Shown here piece after piece: positions 27,622 to 36,258 of a DNA stretch of 64,000 bases. The stretch covers positions 62,001 through 126,000 of the forward strand of contig CAWEIU010000011.1 in assembly GCA_963809245.1 (NCBI GenBank), in the 5' to 3' direction. The notes beneath the pieces were generated by a model. It searched no databases. It worked only from the letters and a program-made list of their open reading frames with translations, and was not told where the DNA came from. Numbering within the stretch: the stretch's first letter is position 1; each line of letters opens with the position of its first letter. A program made the translations under genes and the position numbers. Source of the DNA: Roseiarcus sp963809245. Lineage in GTDB: Bacteria > Pseudomonadota > Alphaproteobacteria > Rhizobiales > Beijerinckiaceae.

Positions 27622-28590
27622 ATGAAAGCCGCAATCGTTCGGGCGGCCGGTCAAACGCCGGTCTATGGGGATTTCGCGGAGCCGACGCCGTCCGAGGGCG
27701 AGAACCGCATTACGGTCATGGCCGCCGCCCTCAGCCATCTCGTGAAGAGTCGGGCCTCGGGCGCCCATTACAGTACGTCTGGTCACTTCCCCTTCGTCGT
27801 CGGCGTCGACGGCGTCGGACGGCTCGATGATGGAAGGCGGGTCTTTTTCATCCTGCCGCGGGCTCCGTACGGCGCCATGGCGGAGCGAACCGTAGCGCCT
27901 TCAACGCAGTGCCTGCCCCTGCCCGACGAACTGGATGACGTAACCGCCGCCGCGATCGCCAATCCCGGCATGTCCTCATGGGCGGCCTATACGGAACGCG
28001 CCAAGCTCAAGGTGGGGGAAACCGTCCTCGTCAATGGCGCCACGGGAACTGCGGGCCGCCTCGCCGTACAGATCGCCAAGCATCTTGGGGCGAAGAAGGT
28101 CATTGCCACGGGCCGCAACGCCGCCGCCCTGCAATCGATCGCAGCCCTCGGCGCCGACGTGACGATTCCCCTCGTCGAGAGCGAGACGGCCATGGAGGAC
28201 AGCTTCAAGGAGCAGTTCGCCGAAGGGGTGGATGTCGTCGTCGACTATCTCTGGGGGAAGAGCGCGGAGCGTCTTTTGATCGCCGCGGCAAAGGCTGGAG
28301 CCGACGCCACGCCCATCCGGTTCGTCCAGATCGGTTCCGTCAGCGGGCCGAACATAGCTTTGCCGAGCGCCGTGCTGCGCTCGTCGGCCATTGTCCTGAT
28401 GGGCAGCGGCATCGGCAGCGTTCCCGTTGACCGCTTCGTCCACGTCGTGCGCGCTCTGCTGCAAGCGACCGTGGCCGCCGGCTTTGAGATCGCGGCCAAA
28501 CCCGTTCCGCTGTCCGACGTTGAACAGGCATGGTCTGACGACGACACCGCCCGACGCACCGTGTTCACCGTGGATGCGCACGGATCTTGA
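27622..28590 (+). CDS. MDR-family quinone oxidoreductase / zinc-free alcohol dehydrogenase
   Basis: A 322-residue medium-chain dehydrogenase/reductase. The N-terminal GroES-like half starts MKAAIVRAAGQTPVYGDF and lacks the catalytic Cys/His zinc ligands. The Rossmann half has VNGATGTAGRLAVQIAKHLGAKKVIATGRN. Such enzymes reduce quinones or enones with NADPH and protect against electrophiles. The divergent MarR gene and the shared palindrome suggest induction by a reactive compound. The ATG is preceded by AAAGG. Confidence 0.88.
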   Translation: MKAAIVRAAGQTPVYGDFAEPTPSEGENRITVMAAALSHLVKSRASGAHYSTSGHFPFVVGVDGVGRLDDGRRVFFILPRAPYGAMAERTVAPSTQCLPLPDELDDVTAAAIANPGMSSWAAYTERAKLKVGETVLVNGATGTAGRLAVQIAKHLGAKKVIATGRNAAALQSIAALGADVTIPLVESETAMEDSFKEQFAEGVDVVVDYLWGKSAERLLIAAAKAGADATPIRFVQIGSVSGPNIALPSAVLRSSAIVLMGSGIGSVPVDRFVHVVRALLQATVAAGFEIAAKPVPLSDVEQAWSDDDTARRTVFTVDAHGS

Positions 28591-28627
28591 TTAGATCCAT
28601 TTTGCCTATTGATTGACGCAGCGCTGC

Positions 28628-28713
28628 TGTCATCCCCGCGAAAGCGGGGATCCAGACAACCGCCACAGGCCTTCGTCCTTTGACTCCTGATGGCCACTTT
28701 CGCGGGCATGACA
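28628..28713. repeat. palindromic dispersed repeat (TCATCCCCGCGAAAGCGGGG type)
   Basis: The ends TGTCATCCCCGCGAAAG and CTTTCGCGGGCATGACA pair at 16 of 17 positions across 86 bases. The sequence is of the well-known CCCGCGAAAGCGGGGATCCAG class seen in many proteobacteria. It occupies the 301-base gap before the MFS gene; the rest of that gap shows nothing clear. Confidence 0.75.
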
Positions 28714-28891
28714 AGGGGGCGTCGCCAAGACGCTTCCACCAAAACGCAATTCGCCATAGCGCCGCCTTCGCGGTCTTCCTTCTTCCCTTGCGTCGAAAGG
28801 GGTTCAACCGCGCACCACAGCAATCGGGTCGCTCCACAGTCTTGCAGTCGTTAGGTCTCGCGCTCCTCCCCCGAAGCGCGGAGCCAACCTC

Positions 28892-30121
28892 ATGACTGCT
28901 CTCTCGCCGCCACGCCTCTCCGCCGCCTTCGCCCGTCTGGCCTGGTCGAACCTTTCGGCGCAATGTTCCGAGCAGATGGCGCTTGCGGCCGGGACGATCG
29001 TCGCGGTGCTGGCGCTCGGGGCGGACGGCGCCGAGACGGGCTTGCTGCAGACCGCGCAGACGCTTCCCTTCCTGTTGCTCTCCCTGCCGGCCGGCATCCT
29101 TGCCGACCGGGTCTCGCGCCGCGGCCTGATGGTCGGCGCCGAAGCGACGCGGGCGCTCTCCCTCGCGCTCATTCTGGCGCTGATCGTCAGCGCCAAGCTC
29201 AATCTCGCGCTGCTCGCCGCGCTCGGCTTTCTTGGCGCGGCGGGCACGGTCGCCTACAGCGTTGCGGCGCCGGCGATGGTTCCCCTCCTCGCGCCGCGCG
29301 AATTGCTGACGAGCGCCAATCGTTGGATCGAGTTGGCGCGCAGCGGCGCTTTCGCGGCCGGACCGGCGATCGGCGGCGCGCTCGTCGGCTGGTCGGGCGC
29401 GCCGGCGGCGTTCGTCGTCGCGACCGCTCTGTCGCTGTTCGCCGTCTCGCTGCTGATGCGCCTGCCCGACGCGAAGGCGGACCGCATCGTGCAACGGCGC
29501 CATCCGATCCATGAATTGCAGGAGGGCCTGCGCTTCGTCGTCGGGCACAATCTGCTGCGGCCGTTGCTGATCGTGGCCGTCATCTTCAACCTCTCGTGGT
29601 TCGTGCTGCAGGCGGTTTACGCGCCCTACGCCGTTCGCCATATGGGGCTCGGCGCCTCGGGCCTCGGCGCGACGCTCGGCGCCTATGGCGCCGGCATGAT
29701 CGTCGGCGCCCTCGGCGCGCCCGCTCTCGAGCGGTTTCTCAGCTTCGGCGCGATGATCGTCGTCGGGCCGTCCTGCGGCTTCCTCGCCTCGCTCCTGATG
29801 GCGGCGACCATCGCGGCGCCCTCCCCCTGGCTCGCTGGGCTCAGCTTCTTCCTATTCGGCATGGGGCCGATCGTCTGGGTCATCACGACGACCACCTTGC
29901 GCCAGACCGTGACGCCCAACGCGATGCTCGGCCGCGTCTCCGCGATCATCGTCACCGCGACCTTCGGCGCGCGCCCCGCAGGCGCCGCGATCGGCGCGGC
30001 GATCAGCGCCGGGTTCGGCGTCGAGGCGTGCCTCATCGTTTCGGCGGTCGGGTTCTTCCTTCAGTTCGCAGCCATTCTCGGCTCCGCGCCGCCGCGGCTT
30101 AGGGCTCTGCCTGCCGAGTGA
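28892..30121 (+). CDS. MFS transporter, enterobactin-exporter-like
   Basis: A 409-residue carrier with about twelve helices. The motif between helices 2 and 3, GILADRVSRRGLMVGAEATRAL, is the MFS A-motif. Helix 5 has PRELLTSANRWIELARSGAFAAGPAIGG, typical of the MFS_3/EntS group that exports siderophores or drugs. The C-terminal half has NAMLGRVSAIIVTATFGARPAGAAIG. The substrate is unknown. It is a single gene with a dispersed repeat on either side. Confidence 0.85.
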   Translation: MTALSPPRLSAAFARLAWSNLSAQCSEQMALAAGTIVAVLALGADGAETGLLQTAQTLPFLLLSLPAGILADRVSRRGLMVGAEATRALSLALILALIVSAKLNLALLAALGFLGAAGTVAYSVAAPAMVPLLAPRELLTSANRWIELARSGAFAAGPAIGGALVGWSGAPAAFVVATALSLFAVSLLMRLPDAKADRIVQRRHPIHELQEGLRFVVGHNLLRPLLIVAVIFNLSWFVLQAVYAPYAVRHMGLGASGLGATLGAYGAGMIVGALGAPALERFLSFGAMIVVGPSCGFLASLLMAATIAAPSPWLAGLSFFLFGMGPIVWVITTTTLRQTVTPNAMLGRVSAIIVTATFGARPAGAAIGAAISAGFGVEACLIVSAVGFFLQFAAILGSAPPRLRALPAE

Positions 30122-30156
30122 CGGTACTTCCGCGTCGGCGCGCCCCTCTCGCGAAC

Positions 30157-30226
30157 CTAAACGCGTTCTGCAGTTAGGTGGAACCGCCTTTGCGAGCGGA
30201 GCGAAGCAGTCCAGCGATCGAGGTCT
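30157..30226. repeat. MITE-like repeat, copy C, left half
   Basis: From GTTCTGCAGTTAGGTGGAAC through GCGAGCGGAGCGAAGCAGTC to GATCGAGGTCT this is the first 70 bases of the element seen whole at 13847 and 17071. It then stops at CTAG and resumes at 33056 after 2.8 kb, so the element has been split by an insertion. Confidence 0.85.
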
Positions 30227-30469
30227 AGTGGTCCAAATCTGACGTTTGGCGCCCGCGACGACTGGCTGGAGTTCAACTCTGAGCGGACCTTCGTCGCCGA
30301 CGCCGGAACGACCCGAAACTATTCACGGTAGCGGACCGTCCGCTTCTGAAAACGCGATAGCAGACATCCATGTTGCGCATCGCCCTCGCCGGTTGCCGGC
30401 GCCAAGAGATCATCTATCAAAGTGTCGGCCGCGAACTGCCTGCTGACATTCGCAAACTCCGTGCACATT

Positions 30470-31390
30470 TCATGCTTCCGCGATGCGCCAGACCGGAGAG
30501 GATAGGCGCTTCAAAAAGAATTCCAGTAAAACCGTGATCTTTGCGGCGCGGGCTCGTGCTGTCGGCGTGATGAAGTACAAGCCGCCTATCGGCATTTTCC
30601 AATCCGCCAGAATGATCCGCAGCGCGCCGGAAGCAACATGTTCGGCTGCCACGAATTCCGGCAACTCGGCAATTGCGAGGCCCTCCAGCAGCGTCGGCAG
30701 CAATGCGTCCACATTGGTCGCCCGCAGCGGTCCGGTCGGCATGACGCTTGCCGTCTGACCTTTTGTATTGGTGAACTGCCAGATGTCGCGCTGCGAGCGA
30801 AAGGCGTAGCCCAGGCAGTGATGGGCTTTGAGATCGTCCGGATGCAGTGGCGCTCCATAGCGCGCGACATAGGCCGGGGCGGCCAAGATATAGCGTTGCA
30901 CCGGCGAAATGATGCGCGCAACGAGAGAGGAATCTTCCAGCACGGCAATGCGAATTGCCGCATCGAAGCCGTCCCCGATCAGATCGACCTTGGCGTCGGT
31001 CAAATGTAGGTCGACCGAAACATCCGGATAAAGCCGGAAGAAATCTGGCAGCAAAGGCGCCACCCAGCGCAGACCAAAAGACATTGGTGCTGCGAGCCGG
31101 ACGACGCCACGCGGTCTTGCCGAAGATTCGCGCGCCAGTGTCTCCGCCTCCTCGGCCTCCGCATAGATCCGCCCGGCGCGCTCGACGAGGCCTTGGCCAA
31201 GATCGGTCAAGGCGAGACGACGGGAGGAACGGTTGAACAGGCGGCCGCCTAATCGGTCCTCAAGCCGGGCAACCGTGCGCGAGACGGTGGCGACAGATAC
31301 TCCCATGGCGCGGGCGGCCGCAGCGTAGGAGCTTTCCTCTGCGACTTTGGCGAACATGGCGAGGCCTTCAAAATCCGGGAGCTTTGACAT
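30470..31390 (-). CDS. LysR family transcriptional regulator (cassette gene)
   Basis: A 306-residue LTTR. Residues 1-60 form the winged helix (FAKVAEESSYAAAARAMGVSVATVSRTVARLEDRLG), followed by a periplasmic-binding-protein-like effector domain (SFGLRWVAPLLPDFFRLYPDVSVDLHLTDAKVDLIGDGFDAAIR), typical of the group that controls divergent oxidoreductases. The ATG at 31390 (MSKLPDFEGLAMF) is at the normal family position; an ATG nine codons upstream is less likely. It is divergent from the SDR gene at 31501, its probable target. Confidence 0.9.
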   Translation of the reverse strand: MSKLPDFEGLAMFAKVAEESSYAAAARAMGVSVATVSRTVARLEDRLGGRLFNRSSRRLALTDLGQGLVERAGRIYAEAEEAETLARESSARPRGVVRLAAPMSFGLRWVAPLLPDFFRLYPDVSVDLHLTDAKVDLIGDGFDAAIRIAVLEDSSLVARIISPVQRYILAAPAYVARYGAPLHPDDLKAHHCLGYAFRSQRDIWQFTNTKGQTASVMPTGPLRATNVDALLPTLLEGLAIAELPEFVAAEHVASGALRIILADWKMPIGGLYFITPTARARAAKITVLLEFFLKRLSSPVWRIAEA

Positions 31391-31425
31391 CGACAAACCT
31401 GCAACGTTGGATTTCAATCCTTTCT

Positions 31426-31449
31426 ATTTTGCCACGCTCCATTTTGCCA
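31426..31449. promoter_or_regulatory. direct repeat ATTTTGCCA in the lysR-SDR intergenic region
   Basis: Two copies of ATTTTGCCA start at 31426 and 31441, 15 bases apart, with a related inverted GGCAAAAG near 31482. The placement between divergent genes suits a LysR-type control region, but the role is inferred. Confidence 0.4.
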
Positions 31450-31500
31450 TATCTCCCGATCCAGCAGCGAATAAACGCTGCGGCAAAAGAGAATGAGATC

Positions 31501-32256
31501 ATGGCACGCAGACTTGCGGGAAAGATCGCCGTCATCACCGGCGGCACCACCGGCATCGGCCTAGCAACAGCGAGGCGGTTCGCTGGCGAAGGAGCGAAGG
31601 TTTTCATCACCGGAAGGCGTCAGGCGGAATTGGACGATGCCGTGCGGGCGATCGGCCCTTCCGCCACCGGCATTCAGGCGGACGTTTCCAAAATGTCTGA
31701 TCTCAACCGGCTATATGAACGCGTAAAAGCTGATGCGGGCAGAATCGATGTGCTTTTCGCCAATGCCGGCGGCGGCACGATGTTGCCGCTTGGCAGCATC
31801 ACGGAAGAACAGTTCGACGACACGTTCGGGCGCAATGTGAAAGGCGTTGTATTCACCGTGCAGAAGGCGTTGCCCTTGTTGGCGGATGGCGGCTCGATCA
31901 TTCTGACGGGTTCGACAGCGAGCATCGTTGGGACTGCCGCCTTCAGCGTCTATGGCGCCTCCAAAGCCGCAATCCGCAGCTTTGCACGGCATTGGACCCT
32001 GGATCTGAAGGCGCGGAAAATCCGGGTGAACGTGCTTAGCCCCGGTCCAACCAAGACGCCGGGCCTTGTGGGGCTCGCCGGCGATGATGCCCAGGCGCAG
32101 CAAGGCTTGCTGGACCAGCTTGCCGCGGGCTTACCGTTGGGGCGCGTTGCTGAACCGGATGAGATCGCGGGCGCCGCGTTATTTCTTGCTTCCGATGATT
32201 CCAGCTTCGTTGCCGGTATTGAATTGTTTGCCGATGGTGGCGAAGCCCAGGTTTGA
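31501..32256 (+). CDS. SDR family oxidoreductase (cassette gene)
   Basis: A 251-residue short-chain dehydrogenase: TGGTTGIG at 13-20, NAGGGTMLPLG, the catalytic Ser in ILTGSTAS, YGASKAAIRSFAR (YxxxK), and the C-terminal ALFLASDDSSFVAGIELFADGG. It is close to proteins annotated as glucose or 3-oxoacyl reductases. The ATG at 31501 begins the Rossmann strand at the right distance. It is probably regulated by the divergent LysR. The 229 bases after it hold no recognisable gene. Confidence 0.9.
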   Translation: MARRLAGKIAVITGGTTGIGLATARRFAGEGAKVFITGRRQAELDDAVRAIGPSATGIQADVSKMSDLNRLYERVKADAGRIDVLFANAGGGTMLPLGSITEEQFDDTFGRNVKGVVFTVQKALPLLADGGSIILTGSTASIVGTAAFSVYGASKAAIRSFARHWTLDLKARKIRVNVLSPGPTKTPGLVGLAGDDAQAQQGLLDQLAAGLPLGRVAEPDEIAGAALFLASDDSSFVAGIELFADGGEAQV

Positions 32257-32485
32257 ACACCGAAAGGGTAGAATAGCAGGATGGCCTTGGCGTTAGCGCC
32301 GACGAACCACATCGTATCACTGGGCTGGACGTTGCCGTTGTGAATGCAGGGCGTATCTCGGCGCTCTGTACCTTTCTCGACCTGGCCAGTGCTTAAGCAT
32401 TTGGCCGGGCGGGCGCCAACGCCTCCAGGGCGAAGGCTGCAATCGTCCGGGCCATCCGCCTTTTCACATTCGATTCGATGGAGAT

Positions 32486-32809
32486 ATGAGAATGAGCAAA
32501 CTTGATCCGCGCATTGTTGTTACGGGCTATCTCGTCCTGGCGACCGAGGACCGAGCGCCGTTTATCAAGCTGGTGCAGCCCCATATGCAGCGCACGCGAG
32601 AAAAGGATGGCTGTCTCGCTTATGCGTTTTCGGCTGATCTCCTGGAGCCCGGTATGATACGGTTAAGCGAAGCATGGCGGGACCTGAAGTCTCTGGAGAC
32701 GCATCTTGCCGATGATGAGTTTCAAGGCGTCATGACGGAGGTTGCCAAGTACCGGATTCTTGAACGGAGTGTGCAGCGCTACGAGGTCTCCTCGACTACC
32801 GACATTTAG
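32486..32809 (+). CDS. antibiotic biosynthesis monooxygenase (ABM) domain protein
   Basis: A 107-residue ferredoxin-like-fold protein of the ABM/YgiN type: VVTGYLVLATEDRAPFIKLVQPHMQRTREKDGCLAYAFSADLLEPGMIRLSEAWRDLKSLETHL is the usual pattern, with the REKDGCLAY segment as signature. Members oxidise quinols or polyketides without cofactor, or act as small stress proteins. It is in the same direction as the SDR and may share its transcript across a 229-base gap. It is the last gene of the cassette. Confidence 0.8.
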   Translation: MRMSKLDPRIVVTGYLVLATEDRAPFIKLVQPHMQRTREKDGCLAYAFSADLLEPGMIRLSEAWRDLKSLETHLADDEFQGVMTEVAKYRILERSVQRYEVSSTTDI

Positions 32810-33055
32810 ATAACAGCCTGCAGAGGCCTCGTAGGACGAGGAAGCAAAGCGCTGCCTAACGCATTCTACGCTGGCCCGCGGCATCCGACTACGATCCGCT
32901 CGCAACGTGGAAAAACGTCTGGTTTTGGAAAATCTCAAAAGCCCGAGGAAGGCCCGCTACGAGGCGCAAAGCGGCCCTCTGCGCCGCGCGTTCGAAACTC
33001 CGCTTTCTCGCCCAGCAGCCCTCTGAGCCGGGTACCGAGAGTTTGGTTTTGACGA

Positions 33056-33179
33056 CTAGCCAGCTAGCCGCGAGTTGTTCCGTGGGCGCTCAGTCAGCTG
33101 ACGTTTCGATCTCTGGATCGCCGCGCTTCGCTCGCGATGACGACAGGAGACCGACTCAACCGAAAGACAGCCTTTCTAG
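33056..33179. repeat. MITE-like repeat, copy C, right half
   Basis: CTAGCCAGCTAGCCGCGAG, then GTTCCGTGGGCGCTCAGTC and ATCTCTGGATCGCCGCGCTT continue the element where the left half stops. It ends ACAGCCTTTCTAG, matching the 3' end of copy B (ACAGCATGCCCTAG). Confidence 0.85.
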
Positions 33180-33185
33180 GCGCCC

Positions 33186-33330
33186 GCATGCAAAACTAAG
33201 ATATGTATAATTATGGTATTTATAATAATTATTTCTTTATACGTAGCCTCTAACGCATCTATATTACGATATATCTATAAACATACACATTATATTATCA
33301 AACTAACCAACAATACAACTTCGACATCCT
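33186..33330. other. extremely A+T-rich tract
   Basis: Positions 33201-33300 contain only 21 G+C bases in 100, in a genome region that otherwise runs at 60-70%. It is rich in TATA and ATTAT steps and has no open frame of note. It starts right after the end of the split repeat and ends before the mug-like gene. The 173 bases from 33331 to 33503 show no supported gene, only a short plus-strand frame with a CPEC pair. Confidence 0.8.
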
Positions 33331-33503
33331 GAAGATCTTGACGTTCCGGCAAATCGGCCCTTGCGCTGGAAGCGACCCTCGCCAACCGACGCCGAGACGA
33401 GCGTCATCCACTGTCCCGAATGCAGCCTGGACATACAACTGCCTGCGCGGCGGAAAAGCAGGCTGCAAGTCCCTGATATCGTGGGGCCGCGCCGGATTCC
33501 GCG

Positions 33504-34037
33504 TCACAGTCCCTTCGCCCGCTCCGCCAGCGCGCGCCACCACGCCTCGTCCCAGTTCCAATTGGCGGTCGGCGAGGGCGAGGGCAACACCCAGAGGCGG
33601 GTCTCGCCGATCAGCTCCTGCTGCTCGCCAAAGCCCGCCTCGCGCCTGAGGTAGCGCCGCCCCGCGGTCAGGCTGGTGAAGGCGAGGATGGTGGGCGCGG
33701 CGGCATGAATCTTCGCCCGCAGTTCGTTGCAAGCGGCCTCGCCGAGCGCGGCCGGCGGCAATTGCTTGTCCATGCCGCTCACATGCTTGGCGATGTCGGT
33801 GACGCCGATGCCGTAGCGCGGCAATTCCCAATATTCCGGGGGAGCCAGCAGCCGCGGCGTCAGGCCGCTCGCGTGCAGCGCCCGCCAAAACTTGTTCTGC
33901 GGATGCGCGTAGTACCAGCCGCGCGCCGCCGAGACCGTGCCCGCCGCGGTGCCGCAGAACACGATTCTGAGGCCCGGCCGCAGGACGTCGGGCAAGACGT
34001 GCGCCGCGGGTTCAGATGGTTTGGTTGTAAGCGCCAA
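33504..34037 (-). CDS. Mug-like mismatch-specific DNA glycosylase with altered catalytic motif
   Basis: A protein of about 178 residues similar to E. coli Mug (family 2 uracil-DNA glycosylase): LRIVFCGTAAGTVSAARGWYYAHPQNKFWRALHASG and later VLPSPSPTANWNW. Mug has FCGINPG, where the Asn activates water; here the same place reads FCGTAAG, with Ala for Asn. The second motif is also changed (Mug NPSG, here SPSP). It probably recognises another damaged base or works with another residue. The proposed start is TTG at 34037, overlapping the end of the hexomutase gene by 26 bases. Confidence 0.8.
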   Translation of the reverse strand: MALTTKPSEPAAHVLPDVLRPGLRIVFCGTAAGTVSAARGWYYAHPQNKFWRALHASGLTPRLLAPPEYWELPRYGIGVTDIAKHVSGMDKQLPPAALGEAACNELRAKIHAAAPTILAFTSLTAGRRYLRREAGFGEQQELIGETRLWVLPSPSPTANWNWDEAWWRALAERAKGL

Positions 34038-35541
34038 CTTCCGGGTTCTCGCGCAGCACGGCGTCGACAGCGTGGAACATCTCCCGCATGCGCGCCTCCG
34101 AGACGGGGCTTTCCACGACGACCACGAGTTCCGGCTTGTTCGAGGAGGCGCGCACCAGGCCCCACGTGCCATCCTCGACCGTGACGCGCACGCCGTTGAC
34201 GGTAACGATGTCGCGGATCGCCTGCCCCGTCAGCGTCTCGCCCTTCGCCCGCATCGCCTCGAAGCGCGCGACGACGCGGTCGGCGACCCTATATTTCACC
34301 TCGTCCGCGCAGTGCGGCGACATGGTCGGCGAGCCCCAGGTCTTCGGCAGATCGCGGTAGAGATCCGCCATCGACTTCCCGGGATTGCGCTCGAGCATGT
34401 CGAGCGCGGCGATCGCGGTGACGAAGCCGTCGTCGTAGCCCCGCCCGACCGGCGCATTGAAGAAGAAATGCCCAGACTTCTCGAAGCCGGCGAGCGCGTT
34501 CAAATCGCGCACGCGCCGCTTGATGTGGGAATGGCCGGTCTTCCAGTAATCGGCCTTGACGCCGCGCGCCAAAAGCTCGGGATCGGTCGCGAACAGGCCG
34601 GTGGACTTCACGTCGACGACGAAGGTCGGGTTCGGATGCAGCTTGGAGAGATCGCGCGCCAGCATCACGCCGATCTTGTCGGCGAAGATCTCGTTCCCCT
34701 CGTTGTCGACGATGCCGCAGCGGTCGCCGTCGCCGTCGAAACCGAGCGCGACGTCGGCGCCGCTCTCGCGCACCGCCGCCGCCATCGCGTGCAGCATGTG
34801 CAAATCCTCAGGGTTCGGATTGTAGCGCGGGAAGGTGAAATCGAGGTCGCAGTCGAGCGGCACGACCTCGCAGCCGAGCGCCTCGAGCAACTGGGGCGCG
34901 AAGGCGCCCGCCGTGCCGTTGCCGCAGGCGGCGACGACCTTCAGCTTGCGCGTAAACTTGGGCCGCGCCGTCAGGTCGGCGATGTAGCGAGCCGGAAAAT
35001 CCTCGACGAATTCGTAACCGCCGCCTTCGCGTGCCTGGAACTCGCCTTTCAGCACGATGTCGCGCAGCCGGCCCATCTCCTCCGGGCCGAACGTCACCGG
35101 CCGCGCGGCGCCCATCTTCACCCCGGTCCAGCCGTTGTCGTTGTGCGAAGCCGTGACCATCGCCACGGCGGGAACGTCGAGCGCGAACTGCGCGAAATAG
35201 GCCATCGGCGTGATCGCGAGGCCGATGTCGCGCACCCTGACGCCGGCGGCGGTCAGGCCGGAGATCAGCGCATATTTGATCGCGCTCGAATAGGAGCGGA
35301 AGTCGTGCCCGACCACGATTTCCTTACGGACGCCGAGCTCCTCGAGGAGGGCGCCGAGCCCCATGCCGAGCGCCTGCACGCCCATCAGGTTGATCTCGCG
35401 CTCGAACAGCCAGCGCGCGTCATATTCGCGAAACCCGGTCGGTTTCACCATCGGCCGGGATTCGTAGGCGTAGGTGTTGGGGCGAAGGTGTGCTTGCGGC
35501 TGGGGGAACAAGGCGGCCTCGCGCGCGAGTGAGCGGAGCAA
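34012..35541 (-). CDS. phosphomannomutase/phosphoglucomutase
   Basis: A 509-residue alpha-D-phosphohexomutase that moves phosphate between C1 and C6 of mannose or glucose phosphate for polysaccharide precursors. The phosphoserine loop is VTASHNDNGWTGVKMG, the metal loop is GFDGDGDRCG, the sugar loop includes FEKSGHFFFN, and the phosphate-binding end is VRASSNKPELVVVVES. The N-terminus LFPQPQAHLRPNTYAYESRP matches alphaproteobacterial homologues, so the first ATG is kept. Sugar specificity cannot be told, hence no gene symbol. Confidence 0.92.
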   Translation of the reverse strand: MLRSLAREAALFPQPQAHLRPNTYAYESRPMVKPTGFREYDARWLFEREINLMGVQALGMGLGALLEELGVRKEIVVGHDFRSYSSAIKYALISGLTAAGVRVRDIGLAITPMAYFAQFALDVPAVAMVTASHNDNGWTGVKMGAARPVTFGPEEMGRLRDIVLKGEFQAREGGGYEFVEDFPARYIADLTARPKFTRKLKVVAACGNGTAGAFAPQLLEALGCEVVPLDCDLDFTFPRYNPNPEDLHMLHAMAAAVRESGADVALGFDGDGDRCGIVDNEGNEIFADKIGVMLARDLSKLHPNPTFVVDVKSTGLFATDPELLARGVKADYWKTGHSHIKRRVRDLNALAGFEKSGHFFFNAPVGRGYDDGFVTAIAALDMLERNPGKSMADLYRDLPKTWGSPTMSPHCADEVKYRVADRVVARFEAMRAKGETLTGQAIRDIVTVNGVRVTVEDGTWGLVRASSNKPELVVVVESPVSEARMREMFHAVDAVLRENPEVGAYNQTI

Positions 35542-35584
35542 CTGCCTAGCCGATCGCGGCGGCGAGCAAAAGGCCCCCGCCGCG

Positions 35585-36148
35585 CTACTGTTTGAGCAGC
35601 AGCACGCCGTCGCGCTGTTCGACGCTAGCGAGCCGCTTGAGGAAGCTCGCGCCGAGAAGGTCCGTCTTCCCGGCGCCCTGCGCCATCACGACCGCCTGCA
35701 CGTTGAACATGTCGATGGAGCCGACGCTGAGGCTCCTAAGGACGACCGGCGAAGCGAACGACACCCCGTTGGCCGTCATCATGCGCCATTTCGGGACAGC
35801 CGGGTCGGGAACGACGCCGAGGCGCGCGGCGGTCTCCGCCGAGAGCGAGACGACGGTCGCGCCGGTGTCGACCATCATCTCGACCGCCTGCCCCTCGATC
35901 AGCGCGCTCGCATGGAATTGCCCGCGCGCGTCTGCGGCGATGGAGGCTTCGCGAAAGCCGGAATCGGCGCTGTCGGCCTGGAGTTGCGCCGACGGCGTGG
36001 CCGATGGCGCCCGCGCGGCGGGCGCGCTGGCGACGGACGGCGGCGTCGCGCCGAGGCCGAAAAAATTGGCGCCGTCTGAGAACAGCAGCGGGGCGGACAG
36101 CCCAATGACGAGGGCCGCCAGCGCAAAAAACAGGGCGGATTTGAGCAC
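35585..36148 (-). CDS. clan AA aspartic protease, TIGR02281 type
   Basis: A 187-residue protein with an N-terminal membrane anchor (LKSALFFALAALVIGLSAPLLF), an Ala/Pro-rich linker (about 35-60) and a retropepsin-like domain. The active-site motif is MVDTGATVVSLS with Asp94; the domain works as a dimer in this family. The C-terminal part VQAVVMAQGAGKTDLLGASFLKRL matches the family. It should face the periplasm. The natural substrate is unknown. It is next to the hexomutase gene in the same direction. Confidence 0.88.
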   Translation of the reverse strand: MLKSALFFALAALVIGLSAPLLFSDGANFFGLGATPPSVASAPAARAPSATPSAQLQADSADSGFREASIAADARGQFHASALIEGQAVEMMVDTGATVVSLSAETAARLGVVPDPAVPKWRMMTANGVSFASPVVLRSLSVGSIDMFNVQAVVMAQGAGKTDLLGASFLKRLASVEQRDGVLLLKQ

Positions 36149-36258
36149 GATTCGCCTCCCGCGACGGACGTCTGCCTAAGCGCGGAATGGCGCCAGTTTG
36201 CCCTGGCTCCGCAAAGATTCGGTAAAAGGCTCTGCGGCGACGCGGTTAACGAAGTCGA

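Larger units (their letters stand above)
30229..33055. mobile_element. 2.8-kb gene cassette inserted in a MITE-like repeat
   Basis: The segment is bounded by CTAG at 30225-30228 and at 33056-33059, and the flanking halves join to rebuild the repeat. CTAG fits a four-base YTAR target duplication. The inner ends, TGGTCCAAATCTGAC and the reverse complement TCGTCAAAACCAAAC, agree at 10 of 15 positions, a weak inverted repeat. It carries a LysR regulator, an SDR and an ABM monooxygenase but no transposase. Its G+C is lower than the surroundings (29 of 60 at 31681-31740 against 45 of 60 at 29641-29700). The first 240 bases (30229-30469) show no gene. Confidence 0.65.

Noticed and set aside
33361..33654. 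A small plus-strand frame with HCPECSLDIQLPARRKSRLQ, like a zinc ribbon
   Set aside because: Only one CxxC pair is present and the frame runs into the mug-like gene on the other strand without further conserved residues. A decayed zinc-ribbon gene remains possible but unsupported.
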